From Deltaproteobacteria bacterium (GTDB lineage: Bacteria > Desulfobacterota > DSM-4660 > Desulfatiglandales > B25-G16), in assembly GCA_020348625.1 (NCBI GenBank), contig CP070752.1, positions 1 through 10,704 of the forward strand: a stretch of DNA of 10,704 nt, written 5' to 3'. The notes below the pieces were generated by a model, which did no database searches, was not told where the DNA came from, and was given only the letters and a program-made list of their open reading frames with translations. Shown here one piece after another: positions 1 through 6,878 of the stretch. Both the position numbers and the translations under genes were made by a program. Within the stretch, counting starts at the first letter, position 1, and each line of letters starts with the position of its first letter.

Positions 1-866
1 CTCTTTCCCTCGCTCGAGTCGAAAAGACAGGCATCGACGGCATTGGAAACCAGGTTCAGCAAGCAGCGATGAAGGCCTTTGGGGTCTAAAGACATCTCAC
101 CCAGGGAGGGATCAAGCTCTTTGACAATCTTCACGTCGTGTTCTTTGGCCTTCGGTTCGATGAGTTCGCAGACCTCATTGACAATTTCATTGGGAAGGCA
201 GTTTTCATATTCAGGTTCCCGGTCTCTGGAATACTCGAGTAAATCGAGCACCAGATCCGAAATCCTACCCATGTTCCTTTCCAGCATATCCCAGCCAGTG
301 TTCAGAGAATCTGCCTCATTGTCCTGGGACGATGTATTAACGAGATAGAACCCGCCTTTGAGGCCAAAGAGGATGTTCTTCATGTAGTGGCCGAGGCTCG
401 CCACGGTTTGTCCGATAGCCGCTAACCGTTCGGATTTGATGAGCTCCTGCTCCAACCGTCTTATCTGACTGACCCGCTCATCTACCTCCCTTTTAACCGT
501 ACTCCAGTAACCGACCCTCCGTGAAAGCTCTCTATAGTCAAAGGGCTTGGGTATGTAATCATCCGCCCCAACGTCCAGCCCCTTTACCTTGTCAGGCACC
601 TTCCGTTTTACCGTGAGCATAATGATGGGAATATGCCTGGTGCCCTTGGCACCTTTAAGCCTTGTGCAGACCTCATAGCCATCTATTTTGGGCATCCTTA
701 TGTCGAGTATTACCACATCAGGCTGATACGCCTCTACCTGCTGCAACGCCTGCTCCCCATCGTAGGCCTCCGAGGTTTGATACCCTTCGGCACGTAACCT
801 CTTGGTGAGCAGTTCTACAGAATCGACATCATCATCGACTATGAGTATTTTTGCCTTTTTAGTCAT
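1..866 (-). CDS. Response regulator-histidine kinase fusion (REC-HisKA), 3' end cut by window
   Basis: Partial gene, 288 codons visible; its C-terminus lies beyond position 1. The protein begins MTKKAKILIVDDDVDS with a receiver domain at about residues 5-120: acidic pocket D11-D13, phosphoacceptor D55 in VVILDIRMP, T85, and K107 in PKPF. A charged linker (about 121-150) leads to a histidine-kinase dimerisation region with phospho-His H160 in LGHYMKNIL. The start of the ATPase domain follows, with an N-box-like LNLVSNAVDA near 270-279. No membrane segment is visible, so it should act in the cytosol, receiving phosphate on the N-terminal receiver and modulating the kinase. It begins 23 nt after the stop of the single-domain receiver gene, so the two are probably cotranscribed. 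The Shine-Dalgarno sequence is weak. The rest of the ATPase domain and any further outputs cannot be seen. Confidence 0.93.
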   Translation of the reverse strand, partial: MTKKAKILIVDDDVDSVELLTKRLRAEGYQTSEAYDGEQALQQVEAYQPDVVILDIRMPKIDGYEVCTRLKGAKGTRHIPIIMLTVKRKVPDKVKGLDVGADDYIPKPFDYRELSRRVGYWSTVKREVDERVSQIRRLEQELIKSERLAAIGQTVASLGHYMKNILFGLKGGFYLVNTSSQDNEADSLNTGWDMLERNMGRISDLVLDLLEYSRDREPEYENCLPNEIVNEVCELIEPKAKEHDVKIVKELDPSLGEMSLDPKGLHRCLLNLVSNAVDACLFDSSEGK

Positions 867-889
867 TTGAGCAGGTTCCCGTAAACGGG

Positions 890-1291
890 TCACGCATTCG
901 GCCTTAGAAACTGCTCGATCTGTTTTGGCAGATCCCTGATATCAATGGGCTTAGAGATGTAGCCGTCGCAACCGGCCGCCAGGGCCTGTTCTCTATTGCC
1001 TTTCATCGCATGGGCGGTCAGGGCAATGACCGGAATACCCCTCAGGCCTGTATCGCCCTTCAGCCTTTTCGCCACCTCGTAACCGTCCATCTTGGGCAGA
1101 TAAATGTCCAAGAGGATCAGTGCCGGGGCTTCCGTTTTTGCCTTTTCTATGCCCTCTTCGCCATCAACCGCTTCGATGACCTCATAGCCGTTGAACTTCA
1201 AGACCTTGACCACCATTTCTCGATTATCCTGATTGTCCTCTACAACCAAGATCTTCCGTGCCGAACCTTTCTTTATACCTCTATCGCCCAT
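890..1291 (-). CDS. Single-domain response regulator (DivK/CheY-like receiver)
   Basis: A 133-aa protein that is essentially one receiver domain. With M1 at 1291, the acidic pair is E18/D19 (ILVVEDN), the phosphoacceptor is D62 (LILLDIYLP), the switch residues are T92 (ALTAHAMKG) and the conserved lysine is K114 (YISKPID). The ALTAHAMKG and YISKPI wording resembles DivK-type receivers. There is no output domain, so it should relay phosphate or bind a partner protein. I chose the ATG at 1291: GAGGTG at 1306-1301, overlapping the stop of the upstream kinase, lies 9 nt before it. A GTG at 1303 would add four residues (MKVA) but has a poorer ribosome site. The gap to the upstream kinase stop is 13 nt, so translation is probably coupled. 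Likely partners are the two flanking kinases. Confidence 0.95.
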   Translation of the reverse strand: MGDRGIKKGSARKILVVEDNQDNREMVVKVLKFNGYEVIEAVDGEEGIEKAKTEAPALILLDIYLPKMDGYEVAKRLKGDTGLRGIPVIALTAHAMKGNREQALAAGCDGYISKPIDIRDLPKQIEQFLRPNA

Positions 1292-1304
1292 AGCCACTTT
1301 CACC

Positions 1305-3470
1305 TCAGCTATAGCCGCATTTGATCAGGGCATTCCTGACCTCTTCCAGCACCACTTCCGCCTCGAAGAAACCCTTCCTTAAGATTTTTTCAACGGTTCC
1401 GTCTAGCAGGGCTGTCTCATCCCTTGTCAGTTCCTTGCCCGTAACGACTATGATCGGAATTTCCTTGGTATCCTCGCCTTTTCTGACATACTCAATCACC
1501 TCAAAACCGCTTACGTTGGGCATCATCAAATCCAATATAATTAGATTGGGCTTAGAGTGTTTGATTGACTCTATGGCCTCTTCGCCGTCATAGGCCTTTG
1601 TTATCCGGTACCCCCCATCTCTCAATATCTTACCGATCAGCTCTGCGTGATCCCGCTCATCGTCCACCACCAGCACTTCCATCTCAGCTGCCGTTTCCGC
1701 AGCCCTCGCGGCTTCCGCTTCATAATCCTGCTGCAAGGGCTTTCCTTCCGGTTTGACTGTCTCTTCGGTCACCGGTAAGGTAAAGCAAAACCTGCTGCCC
1801 TCCCCATATTTGCTCTTCACCCAAATCCTTCCGTTCTGTATCTCAACCAGTCCCTTGCAGATATTAAGCCCTAAGCCGACTCCCTTGTATTCGCTGGTAG
1901 CTGAGGCATCAAGTGCTTTAAACTTGCCGAAGAGCTTATCAAGATCCTCGTCCCTGATTCCAACTCCCGTATCGGAGACGCAGACCTCTACGAATTTTGC
2001 CGGCTCGTTCCCTTTAATTCCTGCCTCACAGGGCCTGGCACTTATAGCTATACTCCCTTCAGAGGTAAATTTTATGGCATTGTCCAGCAGATTTGTTACC
2101 ACCTGCCTGACCCGATCAGGGTCTGCGTATGCCCAGGGCAAGCGTTCCTGGAAATCCGTCTCGATGATCAAGCCCTTGTTTTTTATCAACGGTTCAGGGG
2201 CGGATACCGTGTCCTGAATGACCTCTACTAGATCGACACCCTGCAGATCTAACTCCACCCTTCCGGATTCGATTCGAGACATATCTAAGACATCATTGAT
2301 TAAGTTAAGCAGATTTCTGGCATTATTGTGCACCTTCTTAACGCTCTTTTCCTGCTCCTCATTAATTTCCCCGTCCACCCTATCCAGGAGCAGGTCCGTA
2401 TAGCCAATAATGGAATTGAGCGGTGTTCTCAGCTCATGGGACATGTTTGCAAGAAAGGCGGACTTGATCTCATCAAATTTTTTGAGTTCAATGTTTGCCA
2501 GTTCGAGTTCCGCCGTCTTCTGCTCCAACTCATCGTGGGCTTTCTGCAACTCCTCCCTTGCCTCTCTCTGCTCGGTAGTATCCCACAGCGTTTCAATTGA
2601 TCCCACCCTCTCCCCATCGGCATCCTTAATGGGCGCAGCCGTAAAGAAGAGCCATTTGCCCTTCTTATCTATATGTGGAAAGAATTCCTCTGCCTCATAC
2701 GCGCCTTCTATGAGGGATGACTTCCTCCAACTATGGCCATAGTACTTCTCTATCTCCTCTTCCTCCATTTCGTCTACAATGATATCAGCCATAATGGGCC
2801 TTTTTTCAGGCCTAAAGGGTAGCCACTGCTTATTCGTGCCCACTATCTCCTCGGCCTTGTAGCCGGTCAGGTTCTCGATTGCCCTGTTCCAATGGGTGAC
2901 GATATGGTCCTTGTTTATCACAAAGGTAGGTATGGTATTCCCCTCAATTATCTGGGAGAGAGCCCTCTCCCTCTGAACGATCTCCCTCTCTACGGTCTGC
3001 AGATGCCTGGTCCTTTCCTCCACAATCTTGGCAAGCCCCCGGGAGAATAGCTCAAATTGTTTCTCGATCTCCTCTGGCTCGCGTCTATGCTTCCTCAGCT
3101 CCTTCTTGATCCTTTCCCTTTCCTCTCCGATCTGGAGGAAATCCCAAACCGACATAGCCTCGAAGTGATCGATCAGTCTGGCTTGCGCTGGCTTCGTGGC
3201 CCTAAGCTCTTCAAGAACCTTGTTGTCCCCCGTCAGCTCGATGATCAGATCCAGTCCTTCGATACTATAGAGAACCTTGTAATCGAGGGTCGTAAAAATC
3301 CCTTTCCCTTTGGCATATACCAGACCTTCGGCCCGCTCATTTACATCCGCCACCCCCAATATGTTGACCTTTTGGGGAGAATGTCTCCCAAGGACGATCT
3401 TGAGGATAGCCTTACAGACCCTGCCTCCTCCAACGACAGCGATGTTCGAATTGCGTAAGATATCTCTCAT
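1305..3470 (-). CDS. Cytosolic hybrid histidine kinase with N-terminal Rossmann-like domain (Rossmann-PAS-HisKA-HATPase-REC)
   Basis: A 721-aa protein without a signal peptide or membrane helix. Residues about 8-110 look like a dinucleotide-binding Rossmann fold: a glycine loop IAVVGGGRVCKAIL (G14, G16, A21), an acidic residue D42 at the end of the second strand (LGVADVN), and LDLIIELTGD near 73-82, as in NAD-dependent oxidoreductases. A charged coiled-coil-like stretch (115-170) leads to a PAS domain (about 172-300), a second coil, and HisKA with H345 in SHELRTP. The ATPase domain follows: N-box NLLDNAIKF (460-468), DTGVG (500-504), GVGLGL (530-535). An Ala/Glu-rich linker joins a C-terminal receiver with D603/D604, D647 and T677; its conserved Lys (K699) is followed by Gly rather than Pro. 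GAGGGG lies 5 nt before the ATG. The domain calls are firm; sensing of a bound dinucleotide is inference. Confidence 0.95.
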   Translation of the reverse strand: MRDILRNSNIAVVGGGRVCKAILKIVLGRHSPQKVNILGVADVNERAEGLVYAKGKGIFTTLDYKVLYSIEGLDLIIELTGDNKVLEELRATKPAQARLIDHFEAMSVWDFLQIGEERERIKKELRKHRREPEEIEKQFELFSRGLAKIVEERTRHLQTVEREIVQRERALSQIIEGNTIPTFVINKDHIVTHWNRAIENLTGYKAEEIVGTNKQWLPFRPEKRPIMADIIVDEMEEEEIEKYYGHSWRKSSLIEGAYEAEEFFPHIDKKGKWLFFTAAPIKDADGERVGSIETLWDTTEQREAREELQKAHDELEQKTAELELANIELKKFDEIKSAFLANMSHELRTPLNSIIGYTDLLLDRVDGEINEEQEKSVKKVHNNARNLLNLINDVLDMSRIESGRVELDLQGVDLVEVIQDTVSAPEPLIKNKGLIIETDFQERLPWAYADPDRVRQVVTNLLDNAIKFTSEGSIAISARPCEAGIKGNEPAKFVEVCVSDTGVGIRDEDLDKLFGKFKALDASATSEYKGVGLGLNICKGLVEIQNGRIWVKSKYGEGSRFCFTLPVTEETVKPEGKPLQQDYEAEAARAAETAAEMEVLVVDDERDHAELIGKILRDGGYRITKAYDGEEAIESIKHSKPNLIILDLMMPNVSGFEVIEYVRKGEDTKEIPIIVVTGKELTRDETALLDGTVEKILRKGFFEAEVVLEEVRNALIKCGYS

Positions 3471-3488
3471 CTCATCCCCTCTTTTGAT

Positions 3489-3522
3489 CGATGCTATGGG
3501 ATTTCATCTCCCTTTAGCATCG
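3489..3522 (-). other. Hairpin in the spacer between the Usp and hybrid kinase genes
   Basis: The 86-nt spacer contains a perfect 8-bp inverted repeat, CGATGCTA (3489-3496) with TAGCATCG (3515-3522). Inside it are GGGA (3498-3501) and TCCC (3509-3512), separated by a 7-nt loop. No U-tract follows on the minus strand, so it does not look like an intrinsic terminator. It may stabilise or separate the upstream and downstream parts of one transcript. Confidence 0.45.
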
Positions 3523-3556
3523 TGTTTATCGTTCAAACGTGCTGGGTCCACATTGA

Positions 3557-4402
3557 TTACGGAACCAGCAAAGTTGGCAATTCCGATAACTCCGCTAACT
3601 CTTGGGAAACACTTCTCAACCATCTGGCCTGCCAGGAGCTTTTGCGAGTTGTACCTGAGGCAACGAGCGTGGCTTCATATTCCCGGGCTGCATTTTGAAT
3701 CTGGTTGACATCGCCGATGTAAAGATGAGCTTCCGCATCTATTCCTTCACTATTCAAGGCACTGCACAATTCATCAAGCCTTCTTCTATGATCTCTCTCC
3801 ATCTTCTGAAGCCCTCTTCTCCCCAGACCCTCTATGCCCTTCTCGGTTACGACCTGAGCTACCAGTAGCCTTTTGATCTTACTTTTGAGGCCCACCAAAA
3901 ACTCGAGAGCCCTCGTAGCAGGAGGTGACCAATCCATTGCCAGGAGCGGCCTCTCGAATAACTTGTCACTCGCCCTCTCAGACTCAGCCTTGTACTTGAG
4001 GATCAGGGCCGGTGAAGGGGTTTTTCGGAGAAACTCGATTGTCTTGGAATCTACATACAGTTTCTCCATTTTGCCTCTTTTTTGGCGATTGATTACCACA
4101 AGGTCTACTTCCTCATCCGTTGCAGCTTCCAGGATCTTACTAACCGTATCCCCCACAACGATATAGGATCCACATTCCATTCCCTCCTCGTACAGGCTTT
4201 GGGCCCAGTCAACAAAACGGACTTCAGCCATTGCCATGAGCCTCGCCTTTTCCTCCTTTGTATAATAGCCTACCTTGCGCTCTATCACATGCAGGAGCAC
4301 CACATGGTCGAGACCCACCTCCCTCAGACCCATTAACGACTGTAAGGCATCAAACCACAATCCCTCGAAATCGGTTACAAAGAGCATCCTTCTGATTTCC
4401 AT
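3557..4402 (-). CDS. Universal stress protein, two tandem Usp domains
   Basis: A 281-aa soluble protein with two Usp-type alpha/beta domains, at about residues 1-137 and 148-281. Domain 1 shows RRMLFVTDF, VVLLHVIE, a VGDTVSKILEAA segment, VDLVVINRQ and a closing SPALIL strand. Domain 2 repeats the plan with RPLLAMDWSP, IKRLLVAQVV, YIGDVNQIQNAA, ATLVASGTTR and LPTLLV. The usual ATP loop of Usp proteins, G-2X-G-9X-G(S/T), is not intact in either domain (INRQKRGKMEK and ASGTTRKSSWQ), so it is probably a non-ATP-binding or altered-ligand Usp. GGGGGA lies 6 nt before the ATG. It is the first gene of the signalling unit, with 86 nt to the kinase gene and 242 nt from the membrane genes upstream. The association with a kinase suggests a stress-input or adaptor role, which is inference. 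Confidence 0.9.
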   Translation of the reverse strand: MEIRRMLFVTDFEGLWFDALQSLMGLREVGLDHVVLLHVIERKVGYYTKEEKARLMAMAEVRFVDWAQSLYEEGMECGSYIVVGDTVSKILEAATDEEVDLVVINRQKRGKMEKLYVDSKTIEFLRKTPSPALILKYKAESERASDKLFERPLLAMDWSPPATRALEFLVGLKSKIKRLLVAQVVTEKGIEGLGRRGLQKMERDHRRRLDELCSALNSEGIDAEAHLYIGDVNQIQNAAREYEATLVASGTTRKSSWQARWLRSVSQELAELSELPTLLVP

Positions 4403-4428
4403 ACATTGTCCCCCTTCTAGAAGTCTAC

Positions 4429-4457
4429 ATAAGCTAAGATCTTAAAATTTCTGTCAA
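4429..4457 (-). promoter_or_regulatory. Candidate sigma70-type promoter upstream of the Usp-kinase unit
   Basis: A perfect TTGACA (4457-4452) is followed after 17 nt by GCTTAT (4434-4429), a half-matching -10 box. A transcript from here would begin about 20 nt before the Usp start codon. The -35 match is good and the -10 match is poor, so this is a candidate only. Confidence 0.35.
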
Positions 4458-4492
4458 ATTTTTCTAATAGCACAATGGCCCGAGGGATACTT

Positions 4493-4564
4493 ATTATAGT
4501 GGAACGGTTGCGGTTGGGCAGCTCGAAACGGTCAACGTCATACGTAACGAGTAGCGCAACCGCA
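4493..4564 (-). promoter_or_regulatory. TATAAT box next to a long imperfect inverted repeat
   Basis: A perfect TATAAT lies at 4498-4493, but the matching -35 position is poor (CTGCCC). Just upstream is an inverted repeat, TGCGGTTG (4509-4516) with CAACCGCA (4557-4564). It extends inward through GCTCG (4521-4525) and CGAG-T-AGC (4548-4555) and has ACGT-CAT-ACGT at its centre. It could be an operator over the -35 region or a long RNA hairpin. The rest of the 4403-4644 spacer is AT-rich near the end of the preceding membrane gene. I see no clear intrinsic terminator there. Confidence 0.3.
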
Positions 4565-4644
4565 AAACATTAGACCAAGCCAACCTGCAAAAAAAGCGTT
4601 CTCTCAGTGCCTATAATTAATTAAAATCATTACGTTTTTCGTTT

Positions 4645-6408
4645 CTAAAAGACAAAGTGGATCAGGGCAAAAGCAAAGAGCAGTATAATGGCCACGAGGA
4701 CCCCCACGCCGATGGGTCTTCTGTAAAGGTTTTCGTCATACGCCTCATCGGAGGAATAACCGCTCACATATCTCAGTCCTTGCGTAATTCTGAGATAGGC
4801 GTATGCCGCCGGTATCTCAAGGAGCATGATGGGGTTCCTGGCAACACGAGTAATTACATCTACCGCCCTGGATGAGGACAGTTGCACTCTGCTCCTCACT
4901 CCGCTCAACGGGAAGAGACAGAGCCATATGAGAGCTCGTCCTCCCATGCGATAGAAATAGTCAAAATCCAGAATAGTCGCCTTGTGGGGCGTGAACATTT
5001 TCTTAGCTACCATAAAAACAAGGCCCGATACCATAAGAAGCTGGATGACCCCCATGATGTGGGATAAGCTGAAGGGATGGTAGTGCGCAACGCTGTGGGG
5101 AAGTACGTCAAAGAGTGCTTGCGGGTAAAGGCCAACAAAGACACAGGCAAAAGCGGTCAAGCCCATGGCCAGCTGCATATTAAAAGGGGCCTCTTTTGAC
5201 TTTGCCTCAGGGTTTTCCGCAAAGAAGCTAAAATAGCACAGTTTTACAAAAGAAAGAAATGTTCCCACGGATGCCAGGATCAGCATTAGCTCCAGTACGG
5301 GCATATGAGCCTCTGTGGCAGATGATATGACCATTCCCTTGCTTACAAATCCGTTAAATCCCGGTGCTCCGGAAATGGAGAGGGCGGCTATAACACAGGT
5401 AATGCAGGTAACTGGCATAAACCTCGCTAAGCCTCCCATCTCGGTTAGCTTTCTTCTCCCCGTCATATAGAGAACCGATCCCATGCACATAAATAGTAAT
5501 GTTTTGTATAAGATGTTATTAAGGGCATGGGCTATTCCACCATTTACCCCCAGCGCGGTCCCCACTCCCACCCCTGCAACCATATATCCCACCTGGCTGA
5601 TTATATGGTAGGAAAGGAGTCTTCTGGCATCATTTTGAAGCAATGCGAATGTGACACCATATACCGCCATGATTCCGCCCATATAAGCCAAAAAATCAGC
5701 ACCCGCAAAGCATCTGGCCAATACATAAATACCTGTTTTTGTGGTATAAACCGAGAGAAAAACACTGCCCGTAAAGGTCCCTTCAGGATAAGCATCCGGT
5801 AACCAGGTGTGCAGAGGAATAAAACACGCGTTGAGTCCAAACCCGAAAAGAATGAGCCAGTAGGAGATGCCCGGCTCCAGGCGGCCCACCCCGATTGTGC
5901 TGCTACTGCCGATGTAGATGATGATACCGATTAAAAGGCAGCACCCACCAAAGAGGTGCATAAGGATATACCGAAAACCGGCATTGAGAGAGTCCCTGTC
6001 CTTTTGATACCATATAAGGAATACGGATGATACAGCCATTATCTCCCAAAAGGCAAAGAGGCTGAAGAAATCCCCGGCAAAAACCACCCCTAAAGAGCTG
6101 CCGACATACAGGAAGGCTGCTACATGTTGCCCGTCCTCTTTGATATGCAGAGAATAGAGTATGGCCAGAAACCCTATGATGACAAATATATACGCTACTA
6201 CCAGGCTTAGCCCATCAACCTTGCAGAAAACGAGTTCGTATCCCAGAAAATGGTATATCCAGCTTGTGCCTTGATTGAGATGAAGCAGATTCAAAAAGGC
6301 CAGGGCGGGGACCAGGAGAAGGTAGAACTGCTTGAGCTTCCCTCTCAAGAGGGGGATCAGCATCGCCCCCAGGATAAATATGAAGGCAGGCGGAATGGCC
6401 TTAATCAT
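4645..6408 (-). CDS. NuoL/MrpD-like proton-conducting antiporter subunit, module copy 2 (587 aa)
   Basis: A polytopic membrane protein of the NuoL/M/N-MrpA/D family that should form an ion channel subunit in a larger complex. Numbered from the ATG at 6408: E122 in FWEIMAVSSVFL is the TM5 Glu; the TM7 motif reads FGLNACFIPLHTWLPDAYPE with N193 where pump subunits have Lys; K224 (YTTKTGIYVLAR) is the TM8 Lys; K357 (GFVSKGMV) is the TM12 Lys. LLSYHIISQVGYM (264-276) and ILYKTLLFM (299-307) are further family signatures. The C-terminal third ends with an amphipathic-looking stretch, YRRPIGVGV, and a last membrane helix. I chose 6408 because GGGAGGG lies 5 nt upstream, the paralogue starts at the same alignment position, and an upstream start would overlap the small gene more. 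It is the last gene of the membrane locus. Confidence 0.93.
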   Translation of the reverse strand: MIKAIPPAFIFILGAMLIPLLRGKLKQFYLLLVPALAFLNLLHLNQGTSWIYHFLGYELVFCKVDGLSLVVAYIFVIIGFLAILYSLHIKEDGQHVAAFLYVGSSLGVVFAGDFFSLFAFWEIMAVSSVFLIWYQKDRDSLNAGFRYILMHLFGGCCLLIGIIIYIGSSSTIGVGRLEPGISYWLILFGFGLNACFIPLHTWLPDAYPEGTFTGSVFLSVYTTKTGIYVLARCFAGADFLAYMGGIMAVYGVTFALLQNDARRLLSYHIISQVGYMVAGVGVGTALGVNGGIAHALNNILYKTLLFMCMGSVLYMTGRRKLTEMGGLARFMPVTCITCVIAALSISGAPGFNGFVSKGMVISSATEAHMPVLELMLILASVGTFLSFVKLCYFSFFAENPEAKSKEAPFNMQLAMGLTAFACVFVGLYPQALFDVLPHSVAHYHPFSLSHIMGVIQLLMVSGLVFMVAKKMFTPHKATILDFDYFYRMGGRALIWLCLFPLSGVRSRVQLSSSRAVDVITRVARNPIMLLEIPAAYAYLRITQGLRYVSGYSSDEAYDENLYRRPIGVGVLVAIILLFAFALIHFVF

Positions 6409-6610
6409 AAAAGCCCTCCCTTTTTCGGGTAAAGGAAGCCAGTATCCGCGTTGCACCTATCAGCAGACAGGCCCCAAGGGCTCCAAAAGCCGCTTCAATC
6501 GAGGGTATCTTGTGCCACAGAAAGACGGCGTGCTCTTGTTTGATGAACAATCCGGCAGGAACGCTTAAGAGAACCAAGACTACGAATAGCCTTTTAAGCA
6601 TCTCTTGCAT
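6401..6610 (-). CDS. Small two-helix membrane protein, module copy 2 (69 aa)
   Basis: I do not know a name for this family. The protein has an N-terminal hydrophobic helix (about residues 7-23), a short loop with the motif F-x-W-x-K-x-P at 30-36, then AAFGALG leading into a second helix (about 40-58), and a charged tail ending GFYD. It aligns without gaps from M1 to residue 46 with the 71-aa protein at 8722-8937, sharing LSxxxGLF and FxWxKxPxxxAAFGxLG. AAAGGT lies about 8-9 nt before the ATG. Its last codons overlap the start of the 587-aa transporter by 8 nt, so the two are translationally coupled. The fixed pairing suggests an accessory or assembly subunit of that transporter, which is inference. 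Confidence 0.85.
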   Translation of the reverse strand: MQEMLKRLFVVLVLLSVPAGLFIKQEHAVFLWHKIPSIEAAFGALGACLLIGATRILASFTRKREGFYD

Positions 6611-6878
6611 ATGTTCTACCTTTATGAAATAAGAGCAGCAACACTACGGTTGAAGCCCGTTGGCTTCGTTCACAACCGGAATCCCCCCGGGCGAGGCTGG
6701 AAATTCGGAATGATGGGCTGCCCCTACTCCATCTGTAGGAGGGCAGATAGCAGTTCTCACAAGATGCTGCTATTTCACAATACTACAGTAGTTCGGCGAC
6801 ATTCAATAATGCGCCATAACCTCGCCGGGCAATTCTCACGTAACAAAGCTACTTGCTCAAGGTAACCCTCTTTGCGAC
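6611..6878. other. 268-bp non-coding spacer with many inverted repeats
   Basis: No convincing gene is present. On either strand the spacer shows: (a) CGGTT-GAAGCC (6647-6657), loop CGTT, GGCTTC (6662-6667), then AACCG (6674-6678) after a 6-nt bulge; (b) CCTAC/GTAGG in 6723-6739; (c) ATAGCAG (6747-6753) with CTGCTAT (6767-6773); (d) ACTAC-A-GTAGT around 6782-6792; (e) GGCG-a-CATT, loop CAAT, AATG-CGCC (6795-6815). A long-range pair, CCCGG-g-CGAGG (6686-6696) with CCTCGCCGGG (6820-6829), flanked by GAAT/ATTC, encloses b to e. A 10-bp direct repeat, CA(A/G)TTCTCAC, occurs at 6751-6760 and 6830-6839. It may be a structured leader RNA, a REP-like or miniature element, or a decayed sequence. Confidence 0.5.

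Noticed and set aside
867..889. CCCG-TTTA-CGGG mini-hairpin between the receiver gene and the REC-HisKA gene
   Set aside because: The stem is only 4-5 bp with no U-tract, too small to call a terminator or regulatory element.
1010..1324. 104-aa plus-strand frame opposite the receiver gene
   Set aside because: Antisense to a well-conserved receiver domain, with no motif of its own.
4560..4644. Intrinsic terminator after the membrane operon
   Set aside because: There is a T-run on the minus strand (near 4590-4597), but no GC-rich stem directly before it.
5601..5840. 79-aa minus-strand frame inside the 587-aa subunit gene
   Set aside because: Shadow of a conserved transmembrane coding region; it has no family signature.
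6409..6456. Longer start of the 587-aa protein at 6456
   Set aside because: The added residues are charged and unconserved, and GGGAGGG sits 5 nt before the ATG at 6408.
6605..6865. 86-aa plus-strand reading frame across the hairpin-rich spacer
   Set aside because: No recognisable motif or ribosome site, a composition rich in Cys, His and Arg, and it overlaps inverted repeats and the start of the 69-aa gene on the other strand.
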